64,000 nucleotides of DNA from Owenia fusiformis (taxonomy: Eukaryota; Annelida; Polychaeta; Sabellida; Oweniidae), in the NCBI GenBank assembly GCA_903813345.2, contig CAIIXF020000010.1:5821169-5885168 (forward strand). The letters are read 5' to 3'. Every line of letters begins with the position of its first letter. Position 1 is the first letter of the stretch. A model generated the notes under the pieces. That model ran no database searches, was not told the DNA's origin, and saw only the letters and a list, made by a program, of their open reading frames with translations. The translations under genes and the position numbers were made by a program. Below, piece after piece: positions 1 through 10,300 of this stretch.

Positions 1-1722
1 AGAGGACCCGGTTTTTACTATAGGGACCCTAGACTATATCCTATTTAGTCTGAATTATATTCAGACTATAAGGCACCTATGTTAAAGATTGGTAATTTTT
101 AATATTTGTTTACATAGGAAGTGCTATTCAAAATGGCCGATTTGGTAAAATAAATTTGCACATTTTTACTTCAACTAGCCTTATTTCCACTTGACAATAG
201 GCTGTGTTACTTTTTATTGCATTTAATTGTACCTTACTACTTAATTGAAATTTTGTAATGCTTATTTTATTGAAGAAATGGTTCCTCTAATTGATAATTT
301 TGTGCAAAAAATTCCACTGCAATTTCCACAGGAAAGTAGTACATCATAACAGACTGACTTCTGTCAGTCTGTTGGATACATACTAATAGGGACCCCAAAC
401 AATGAAAATGAGGGGTCACTTGGACGCAGTGCAGGTCATATAAAAAAATTAACTCTGGATGAATGTATTGATAAAGATCTTACCTTCAGTCTTTTATTTG
501 TTCAAAATCCGCTAAATAAACGAAGGATATTCTATTTCTAAAAGAAATAGAATTTTCTTTCGGAGTTTCTTTCCCGGAAGTTGATTTCCGATCAAAATAG
601 GATGAGGTACGTGATTGGACAATCACTAGTAGCTGATTTCCGAGTGGTAATCGGTACGAGTCCTATGATTGGCCGAGATTATTAATCGCGCATGCGTCTT
701 AATAATTTTAACTGATCAAATTGCTGGATTTGCTGCCCATGCACAAAAAACTGAACCAAAAAATGGAACCTCACGGAGATTGCTCCTAGTGAAAATCTGA
801 GCGATCAAAATCAATAGCAAATTGCTTTGAAATACACGAAGAAAAGTTGTATTTAATGGTTGAAAATTAGTTATCTCTTTCTAATGAAGGTATCTGCATC
901 ATTTAATGACCTACTAGATGTGTGTAGTACACTGATCTGGGCCAACAAATAACAAAACTGATGCAAACTTTTCATCAATCTTTTTCGTTCAGTGCAAAAA
1001 TGTGACTTTGAATTCCCAGGAACCTTTTTTCATGGGGACACACTTTTTTGAGGGGGGACACGATTTTGTAAAATCAATCCGTCCCAGGGAAGCACTTTTG
1101 GACAAGCCTACTGAAAGCACTGTTCTGTCACTGAATTTTTTTGTTTTTCATACATTTTACAAAACAAATCTTCTCACCAGTCTTTACTATTGGTCTGCAT
1201 GTTCGGAATTTTGCTGCAATCCTCAATGGGGTCATACATGACTTTGTATGTTAGTTTTCAAATCTGAATCACTCCTTCTCTGTCCACAATGTCTACATCT
1301 CAATTTTGTACGAGTGCACTAATGTATCTAGAAAATGATGTATAGAAGAATGTTTTGATAAAATGTATAAAAACAAAAATAATTCAAAAAATTTTCAGAA
1401 CATTTTTTTCACTGAATTTTCTCATTTTTATACATTTTACAAAACAAATCTTCTCACCAGTCTTTTCTAGGCACATAAGTGCACTCTTTGTGCAAAACTA
1501 GAAGATGTAGACAATGTGGGGAAGGAGTGATTCCTGTTCAAAAAATAACAAGTGACTCAATTGAGAAATGCAGCAAAATTCCGAACATGCACCATGTCCT
1601 AGAGGTTACAAGCATATGGTTACACGCAGGAAAATTTTCAGTACAATGCGCTTACTATATTTGCACATAGCCATCTTTTAGATAGATGGCTATGCAAAAC
1701 TGGATATTCCCAGCCCATGTTA
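1..1722. other. Non-coding stretch left of RBM8A exon 1; nothing recognised
   Basis: No exon of a recognisable gene was found on either strand. It probably lies in intron 1 of the minus-strand RBM8A gene, because the later RBM8A exons (RRM domain) are not visible here. One internal duplication is clear: about 57 bp at 1128-1185 recurs at 1409-1464. A short stretch reading GTTCGGAATTTTGCTGCA (about 1201-1218) returns inverted at about 1568-1585. This suggests the debris of an old inserted repeat. Confidence 0.5.
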
Positions 1723-2144
1723 AAGGTCTTTTGCAGAAATGTAAGAAATCGTTGGAACACTTACACTACTTCAATCGATGTATAACATCATATGATATCA
1801 GTTTTATATTCATAGAACGCAAACTGGAGTCGGGAGACAGTGTAATTGGCGAAAAATGTTGAAGAGATGACAATTTTCAAGATGGCTTCTCAGGAAGTTG
1901 GGTAATGGGCATGTGCCTCAATGCCATGAGATTTCCGCTTGCACGCATGCGCTTTGGCAAGACCTGGTCAGACGACATGGAAAATAACAAGTTCCAAATA
2001 CATTTTTTCGTCAATTACACTGTCTTCCGACTCCAGATAGCTCGATATGGTTAGAAAAACGATACTTTAGAATGTTATACATCGATTGAAGTAGTGTAAG
2101 TGTTCCCACTATTTCTTACATGTACATTTCTGCAAAAGACCCTT
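1723..2144. mobile_element. Palindromic MITE, about 420 bp, TA target duplication
   Basis: The left arm (from AAGGTCTTTTGCAGAAATG) and the right arm (reverse complement ending ...GCAAAAGACCCTT) pair imperfectly over roughly 140 bp. The pairing includes a shared core CACTACTTCAATCGATG and an inner segment CTGGAGTCGG. TA flanks both ends (1721-1722 and 2145-2146), as expected of Tc1/mariner-type target duplication. It has no coding capacity. The superfamily is inferred only from TA and could be wrong. Confidence 0.7.
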
Positions 2145-2174
2145 TATCAAGAGATAGCTTTGTGCATTTACTAA

Positions 2175-2335
2175 GTAACAATGCGCGTCGGTGTTATGCC
2201 ATTCGGTATAATGCCTTTCTGTACAATGCGCCTCAGCAGAATGGGTTTCAGAATAATGCACATTGGTATAGATCTAATGCGCGTCTGTGACTCGGTATAA
2301 TGCGCTTCGGAATGCGCGGACACCTTGCGACCAAT
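2175..2335. repeat. Degenerate minisatellite based on GGTATAATGCGC
   Basis: Variants of a roughly 17-20 bp unit with core TCGGTATAATGCGC follow each other, for example near 2206, 2290 and 2300. The unit is unlike the surrounding A+T-rich sequence. No partner array in inverted orientation was found within the window. Confidence 0.5.
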
Positions 2336-2624
2336 GGGACGATCCCGAAGATGCTTTCTAGGTCAAATGAAACTAGAATTACATTTTCGGGTGTTGCAAA
2401 CTCCTATCTTACCTATGAAAAGTGAAAAACAATCAGAAACAATAAATACATGTATTTGAATTAACGTGGGCGATAATAGAGAATACATAAAGTGATCGTC
2501 GTTTGCAAATTCAGCCAATAATTCAAACATAGATTTAGATACCGAAACTGAGAAATGTGGTAAATAAAATGCATCCGCTGTGTGCCCTGGAAAATGGAAC
2601 ATATAAACAAAGTAAATATCTTAC

Positions 2625-2697
2625 GATCCCCTTCGGCATCCTCGTCAAAATCCAATTCTTCTTCTCCCTCGTTGTGAAGATCGAGAACGTCCGCCAT
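2625..2697 (-). CDS. RBM8A: RBM8A (Y14) N-terminal coding exon, partial gene
   Basis: Reading leftwards from the ATG at 2697 gives MADVLDLHNEGEEELDFDED followed by AEGD. This matches the start of Y14/RBM8A (MADVLDLHEAGGEDFAMDED in human), including the invariant MADVLDLH and the acidic run. The exon is 73 nt (24 codons plus one base) and ends at a good 5' splice site, GTAAGATAT. RBM8A binds MAGOH and eIF4A3 in the exon junction complex, which marks spliced mRNAs and triggers NMD. That role is family knowledge. The RRM and C-terminal RS-rich exons are not seen at 1-2624 and must lie beyond the left edge. A CCAAT sequence lies 30 bp upstream. The identification rests on a short but very distinctive N-terminus. 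Confidence 0.85.
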
Positions 2698-3639
2698 TTT
2701 TTTAATTTATCTAGGTCAACTAAGAACCAATCAGTAATATGATTGAAGCGTAATTTTTAGGAGCGAAATACAAAAATATTTTCTCCGTGTAAATGTTTGA
2801 TTTTGAGCGTAATTTCACACTGCATCCACTTCGGTGTATCAAAGGTGTATATATCTACATTTATTACAAACAGATTAATGTGTGTAGGACTCATAGACGT
2901 CAGATTTTGCTTGTAGATAGATTTTTATCATATCATTTTTGTTACCGGAAGTATTTTTTCATGTTCATTTTTGCTTATTTTGGAAGATCTCAAATTTTTA
3001 CAAATTCAAAGTCCTATCATCCTAAGCACCTGTCATCTCAATGCAGTTAGCATCATTTCAGATCTAGGAAGGTCATCGCAGTCTATGAGCAGAGTAGGAG
3101 TAGTCATATCAGTCTCTTGTAAGGCCTGTCAAACATAGTGATATAAATTCGACCGATGTATACTGTTCTTCTATGTTACTTGTTCTTATTTGGATATTTA
3201 TTTTTTATCATTTTCTTTACATAAAATACCAATGAAGTACATCATTAGATAGATAATTGGTATAGAAATACAAAAAAATGTGCTGATGTGATTAGAGTCA
3301 TTCAAGCTTAGGGTTGGAGAAAGACATATTTTCCCGCAACATTCATAAAGAACTCTATCCAGTGAATGAAAAATATATTAACTTATGTTTTAGGATGTTT
3401 ACTTACTTACATTTATGAAATGTGTAGATGCATATATGTTTTATATCGTGTGACATTATAATATGTAGATATACATGTATATTTAGAGAGAGGAATGTTC
3501 CTCCTCTTAATCATTCCTAGACTACCCTGAATTGAGATGATAGCCATTTTCCCACACCCCAAACTTAATCTGTTAATAGACTACATATACAGTATACATA
3601 ACTGGTGTTCCTTTTCTTTCAGAAGAAATAAATGAGAAA
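2698..3639. promoter_or_regulatory. Divergent RBM8A/DHX34 intergenic region, probable bidirectional promoter
   Basis: This 942-bp gap separates the two start codons, which point away from each other. CCAAT at 2727-2731 sits close to the RBM8A ATG. A pyrimidine-rich tract ending CTTTTCTTTCAG at 3611-3622 directly precedes the DHX34 start. It looks like a 3' splice site, so DHX34 probably has a non-coding first exon further left with a 5'UTR intron in this gap. No TATA box is obvious. Promoter activity is inferred from arrangement only. Confidence 0.45.
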
Positions 3640-3883
3640 ATGTCTCACAGACACAGTCAGTCAGATCATAAACACTCAAAAGACCACAGGAAACATCACA
3701 AGCATAAGAAACACAAACATCGATACAGCGAGGAAGAAAGTGACAAATATGGAAAAAAATCAAAAGATAGAAAGCATCATGAAGGTGAAGACAATCATGC
3801 TTCTAAACACTCATCAAGATCATTCCCTGAGCATAGCTCTAGAAACAGTAGACCATCTTCATATGATGAGTCTCCTTCACTAG
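3632..3883 (+). other. Overlapping upstream ORF at DHX34 start
   Basis: An ATG at 3632, 8 bp before the inferred DHX34 start and out of frame with it, opens 83 codons running into exon 1. Its context is weak (T at -3), whereas the 3640 ATG has A at -3. Ribosomes would probably leak past it, but it could reduce translation. It is probably not a real protein. Confidence 0.35.
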
Positions 3884-4354
3884 GGATAAGAGATGATCCA
3901 TATGCTAATCACAATAAGGCCAAACATATAGACTACAATGAAGAGCATTATGATCATATGGGAAATCCCATTATGACAAGACCTAAGGATACTGATGATA
4001 AATATGTTAACTCTAATAGGCTCAAAATTGATAGTGATACAACAAAAAGTGAATCTAATGAGATTGATGTTGATTTCATGTGGGCACACCATAGACAAGA
4101 CCTAAATCAAATATTTTTCCGAAATGAAAAATTCATTCGCCGGGGATCATCAAGGTACCATGACCTCTGGAGTTTTGTTACTAAATATCAGACTGTTCAG
4201 AGGAAGAAGGTACATGGTGGACAAAAACCAAAATTTCCTCCTAATGACCCAGATATTGATGAGAAGAAACTGGATATAAAGATCTCTGAAGTCAAGCTAG
4301 ATCTGGAATACTATATTAAGAATGCTAAGGATGACCCAAAAGGAAAAATGAAAG
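3640..4354 (+). CDS. DHX34: DHX34 exon 1: N-terminus
   Basis: The ATG at 3640 has A at -3. The first 50 or so residues are very rich in His, Lys and Ser (for example [19 protein letters not shown]), far longer than the basic start of human DHX34. [20 protein letters not shown] matches the DHX34 family block, and [10 protein letters not shown] resembles the family's DPRYRINIS strand. The preferred donor is at 4355 (AAAG|GTGCTT, weak). It joins in phase to exon 2 to give [14 protein letters not shown]. The frame stays open to 4398. An alternative donor AAG|GTACAT at 4210 would skip about 48 residues. Confidence 0.75.
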
Positions 4355-7300
4355 GTGCTTTATTTGAAATCATCACTTATCTTGTACCAAATATTTGAAA
4401 ATTAACATCTGTCTAATGTATACATCATTTTTGATTTGATTTGATTATTTTGTACACTAGCCAAGAGTACCCTTTCACATACTTCTGAGGGACATATATC
4501 AGTCACTTTATGTATCGAGAAAACCTGAAATTACAGAAAAATAGATATAATTCAATTGGTGTTATTTTAGGAGAACTTACAAAGCAGAGATTGAGGGAAT
4601 TCTGGAGAATCATATTGCTGTTTTTTGACTTTGAACAAAAACAAGAGGTAAAGTGTATTAGAGAACTGCTTAATATCCCACCGAACGAAGTTCGAGGGGG
4701 ATATAGAAAAGCTGTCCGTCTGTTTGTCTGTTCGTCCAGGCAATAACTCAAATATTTGATTCAAATTTTATTCGCTTATGCCTCATGGGTGTAGGACCTC
4801 TGCTCGTGAAGGAACTTTCAATATGGCTGCTCAATTCAAAATGGCCTCCACTCCTAAAAAATGTAATCTATGATAACTCAATTACTAATGGACAGATTTG
4901 GTTCCAATTTTATATGCCGATGCCTGAGGCAAAGGAGTTTTTATTTAAAAAGATATTTTCAAGATGGCTGCTGATTTTTAAAATGGCCGCCATTTTTGCA
5001 AAAAACATAATCTTTGATAACTCAAATATAGGTGAACATATTTCATCCAAATTTTGTATGCTGATGCCTAGGGACAAAGTTGCTCTGTTTGAGAAAGAAT
5101 TTTCAAGATGTCAGGTGAATTTCAACTTTTTAAAAAAAAACTTAATCTTCGATAATTCAAATACCAGTGTACAGATTTGGTTTAAATTTTAGAAACTGAT
5201 ATGCTCGTTTTAGATGAAATTTCCAAGATGGCCACTAATTTTCAAAATGTGTTTTGTTCGGCGGGATTTGCAAATCCATGGAGTTACCGGTTTTTTCTGG
5301 TTGACAATGTTGCAAACACAAGCTTGTATTGACAGCAATTAAGAATAAGTCATTCATATTCATTGAATAAAAGTTTATGCATGCGACCACAATGAACAGT
5401 AGTATTTGAACGTCTCTCTAAGATGAACACCTGTAAAACATGAACAATTTATTCCATTGGCTCACATGTTTTGATATCCACCTCTCTAGGATGATCCAAA
5501 ACTTGAACACTGCTTGGTCCTAAGGGTTTCACAATCTGTTTTATGTCAGCTCTCATCCCAGTTTAACATTCTTGACAATATGACATGAAAGCTTAATGCC
5601 TTTGTTATTTCAGGCAAGCAGAATATCAAAGATCAAGAAAGACAAGGAGAACCTCCCTATATTCCAATACAGACAGAAGATTATTGATGCAGTAAAAGAG
5701 ACTCAACTTATTCTGGTTGCTGGCGATACAGGATGTGGAAAATCAACACAGGTAACAGACGATTATCACAGCCATGTAACATTACATTAGCTTTCGAGTT
5801 TCCTCCTCAAATACCCCATAGTCCAAATTACAGAACTCTTATTTATGGATGTTATTTGTTTTTGCAATATTTCAGGTGCCCCAATATCTGATGGAAGCGG
5901 GGTATGAGAAAGTGGCATGTACCCAACCACGAAGAATTGCATGCATCTCTCTAGCCAAGAGAGTTGGTTATGAAACACTCAATGCCTATGGGGATAAAGT
6001 TGGATATCAGGTAAAGGAAGAATTGCATGTATTTCTCTAGCCAAGAGAGTTGGTTATGAAACGCTCAATGCCTATGGGGATAAAGTTGGATATCAGGTAA
6101 AGGAAGAATTGCATGTATTTCTCTAGCCAAGAGAGTTGGTTATGAAACGCTCAATGCCTATGGGGATAAAGTTGGATATCAGGTAAAGGAAGAATTGCAT
6201 GTATTTCTCTAGCCAAGAGAGTTGGTTATGAAATACTCAATGCCTATGTGGATAAAGTTGGATATCAGGTAAAGGAAGAATTGCATGCATCTCTCTAGCC
6301 AAGAGAGTCGGTTATGAAACACTCAATGCCTATGGGGATAAAGTTGGATATCAGGTAAAGGAAGAATTGCATGCATCTCTCTAGCCAAGAGAGTTGGTTA
6401 TGAAACACTCAATGCCTATGGGGATAAAGTTGGCTATCAGGTAAAGGAAGAATTGCATGCATCTCTCTAGCCAAGAGAGTTGGTTATGAAACACTCAATG
6501 CCTATGGGGATAAAGTTGGATATCAGGTAAAGGAAGAATTGCATGTATTTCTCTAGCCAAGAGAGTTGGTTATGAAACGCTCAATGCCTATGGGGATAAA
6601 GTTGGATATCAGGTAAAGGAAGAATTGCATGTATTTCTCTAGCCAAGAGAGTTGGTTATGAAACGCTCAATGCCTATGGGGATAAAGTTGGATATCAGGT
6701 AAAGGAAGAATTGCATGTATTTCTCTAGCCAAGAGAGTTGGTTATGAAACACTCAATGCCTATGGGGATAAAGTTGGCTATCAGGTCAAGGAAGAATTGC
6801 ATGCATCTCTCTAGCCAAGAGAGTTGGTTATGAAACACTCAATGCCTATGGGGATAAAGTTGGCTATCAGGTAAAGGAAGAATTGCATGCATCTCTCTAG
6901 CCAAGAGAGTTGGTTATGAAACACTCAATGCCTATGGGGATAAAGTTGGATATCAGGTAAAGGAAGAATTGCATGTATTTCTCTAGCCAAGAGAGTTGGT
7001 TATGAAACGCTCATTGCCTATGGGGATAAAGTTGGATATCAGGTAAAGGAAGAATTGCATGCATCTCTCTAGCCAAGAGAGTTGGTTATGAAACACTCAA
7101 TGCCTATGGGGATAAAGTTGGCTATCAGGTCAAGGAAGAATTGCATGCATCTCTCTAGCCAAGAGAATTGGTTATGAAACACTCAATGCCTATGGGGATA
7201 AAGTTGGATATCAGGTAAAGTAAGAATTGCATGTATTTCTCTAGCCAAGAGAGTTGGTTATGAAACGCTCAATGCCTATGGGGATAAAGTTGGATATCAG

Positions 7301-10300
7301 GTAAAGGAAGAATTGCATGCATCTCTCTAGCCAAGAGAGTTGGTTATGAAACACTTAATGCCTATGGAGATAAAGTTGGATATCAGGTACAGGAAGAATT
7401 GAATGCATCTCTCTAGCCAAGAGAGCTGGTTATGAAACACTCAATGCCTATGGGGATAAAGTTGGCTATCAGGTAAAGAAAGATTTACATGCATCTCTCT
7501 AGCCAAGAGAGCTGGTTATGAAACACTCAATGCCTATGGGGATAAAGTTGGATATCAGGTAAAGGAAGAATTGCATGCATCTCTCTAGCCAAGAGAGTTG
7601 GTTATGAAACACTCAATGCCTATGGGGATAAAGTTGGCTATCAGGTAAAGTAAGATTTACATGCATCTCTCTAGCCAAGAGAGTTGGTTATGAAACACTC
7701 AATGCCTATGGGGATAAAGTTGGATATCAGGTAAAGGAAGAATTGCATGTATTTCTCTAGCCAAGAGAGCTGGTTATGAAACACTCAATGCCTATGGGGA
7801 TAAAGTTGGATATCAGGTAAAGGAAGAATTGCATGTATTTCTCTAGCCAAGAGAATTGGTTATGAAACACTCAATGCCTATGGGGATAAAGTTGGATATC
7901 AGGTAAAGTAAGATTTACATGCATCTCTCTAGCCAAGAGAGCTGGTTATGAAACACTCAATGCCTATGGGGATAAAGTTGGCTATCAGGTCAAGGAAGAA
8001 TTGCATGCATCTCTCTAGCCAAGAGAATTGGTTATGAAACACTTAATGCCTATGGAGATAAAGTTGGATATCAGGTACAGGAAGAATTGAATGCATCTCT
8101 CTAGCCAAGAGAGCTGGTTATGAAACACTCAATGCCTATGGGGATAAAGTTGGATATCAGGTAAAGGAAGAATTGCATGTATCTCTCTAGCCAAGAGAGT
8201 TGGTTATGAAACTCTCAATGCCTATGGGGATAAAGTTGGATATCAGGTAATGGAAGAATTGCAAGTATTTCTCTAGCCAAGAGAGTTGGTTATGAAACTC
8301 TCAATGCCTATGGAGATAAAGTTGGATATCAGGTAATGGAAGAATTGCAAGTATTTCTCTAGCCAAGAGAGTTGGTTATGAAACTCTCAATGCCTATGGA
8401 GATAAAGTTGGATATCAGGTAAAGGAAGAATTGAATGCATCTCTCTAGCCAAGAGAGTTGGTTATGAAACTCTCAATGCATATGGGGATAAAGTTGGCTA
8501 TCAGGTCAAGGAAGAATTGCATGCATCTCTCTAGCCAAGAGAATTGGTTATGAAACACTTAATGCCTATGGGGATAAAGTTGGATATCAGGTAAAGGAAG
8601 AATTGAATGCATCTCTCTAGCCAAGAGAGTTGGTTATGAAACTCTCAATGCATATGGGGATAAAGTTGGCTATCAGGTCAAGGAAGAATTGCATGCATCT
8701 CTCTAGCCAAGAGAATTGGTTATGAAACACTTAATGCCTATGGGGATAAAGTTGGCTATCAGGTCAAGGAAGAATTGCATGCATCTCTCTAGCCAAGAGA
8801 ATTGGTTATGAAACACTTAATGCCTATGGGGATAAAGTTGGATATCAGGTAAAGGAAGAATTGAATGCATCTCTCTAGCCAAGAGAGTTGGTTATGAAAC
8901 ACTCAATGCCTATGGAGATAAAGTTGGATATCAGGTAAAGGAAGATTTACATGCATCTCTCTAGCCAAGAGAGCTGGTTATGAAACACTCAATGCCTATG
9001 GGGATAAAGTTGGCTATCAGGTCAAGGAAGAATTGCATGCATCTCTCTAGCCAAGAGAATTGGTTATGAAACACTTAATGCCTATGGGGATAAAGTTGGA
9101 TATCAGGTAAAGGAAGAATTGCATGCATCTCTCTAGCCAAGAGAATTGGTTATGAAACACTTAATGCCTATGGAGATAAAGTTGGATATCAGGTAAAGGA
9201 AGAATTGCATGCACCTCTCTAGCCAAGAGAATTGGTTATGAAACACTCAATGCCTATGGGGATAAAGTTGGCTATCAGGTAAAGTAAGATTTACATGTAT
9301 CTCTCTAGCCAAGAGAGTTGGTTATGAAACTCTCAATGCCTATGGGGATAAAGTTGGATATCAGGTAATGGAAGAATTGCAAGTATTTCTCTAGCCAAGA
9401 GAGTTGGTTATGAAACTCTCAATGCCTATGGAGATAAAGTTGGATATCAGGTAAAGGAAGAATTGAATGCAAAATAAAACTATATCATGTGATTAGGTCT
9501 ATATTCACTAGAAGTTGTGACATATTATTATAGTCTTCAACTTTTTTGTGGACAGCGTTTGGCTTTTGGCATTCGGCGGTGGGTGTTGGCATCTGTAACA
9601 AATAGCAAGTGATGACATTTTGCAAGTTTATTCCTTGTTTTATATGTTTCTAGGTGAGGTTTGAAAAAAGCAAGACAGCTGCAACAAGAATACTGTTCCT
9701 CACAGAAGGTTTGTTTGTTTGTTTTAAACAATGGCATTTTGGAAAATAAGACCATGAAATGTGATAGTTTATCATAACATTAATTTCAAAAATTAACTAG
9801 AAAGGAAGTAGAAGTAGAAAAAACTGAAATAGTTTAAATGAAATAATTAATAAGTAATTAATTAAATTATTGTTTTAATGATCATATGAATAATCATTAA
9901 TTAATTGTCTGTTTTATTTGTTTGTATTGTTTACACTGAATTTATTTCACAAATATTTAAGGTCTCCTACTTAGACAACTACAGACAGACGCAACACTGG
10001 ATGCCTACAAAGTGATCATTATAGATGAGGTCCATGAGAGACACATCCACACAGACTACCTCCTAGGAGTCATACGTGCACTGCTCCTACAGAGGGATGA
10101 CTTGAAGGTGGTTCTCATGTCTGCCACCATCAACATAAGCTTGTTCAGCAACTACTTTGATGATGCTCCAGTTATAAAGGTAAGAGAGACAATTTTTTAT
10201 TTAATGCATCTGCAGTATATCAAAGGTGTGACGTCACATCCGGTTACCGTAGTTACCATGAAATGAACCAATCAAATAGTGGAAGCTTTATTCTTGAGAA

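Noticed and set aside
2793-3050. 85-codon ORF between RBM8A and DHX34
   Set aside because: It has low-complexity Tyr/Ile/Phe composition as expected from A+T-rich non-coding DNA, and no recognised domain.
4210-4536. Intron 1 starting at AAG|GTACAT (4210) with exon 2 at 4537
   Set aside because: It is phase compatible, but would drop the [10 protein letters not shown] segment that resembles a conserved DHX34 strand. The 4354/4571 junction keeps it and gives a cleaner match.
4785-5192. 135-codon open frame as a gene
   Set aside because: It runs through AAGATGGC tandem repeat units in intron 2 and has no family resemblance.
5931-9471. CRISPR-like array of regular repeats
   Set aside because: The units are directly contiguous without unique spacers, 86 bp long, and derive from a eukaryotic exon.
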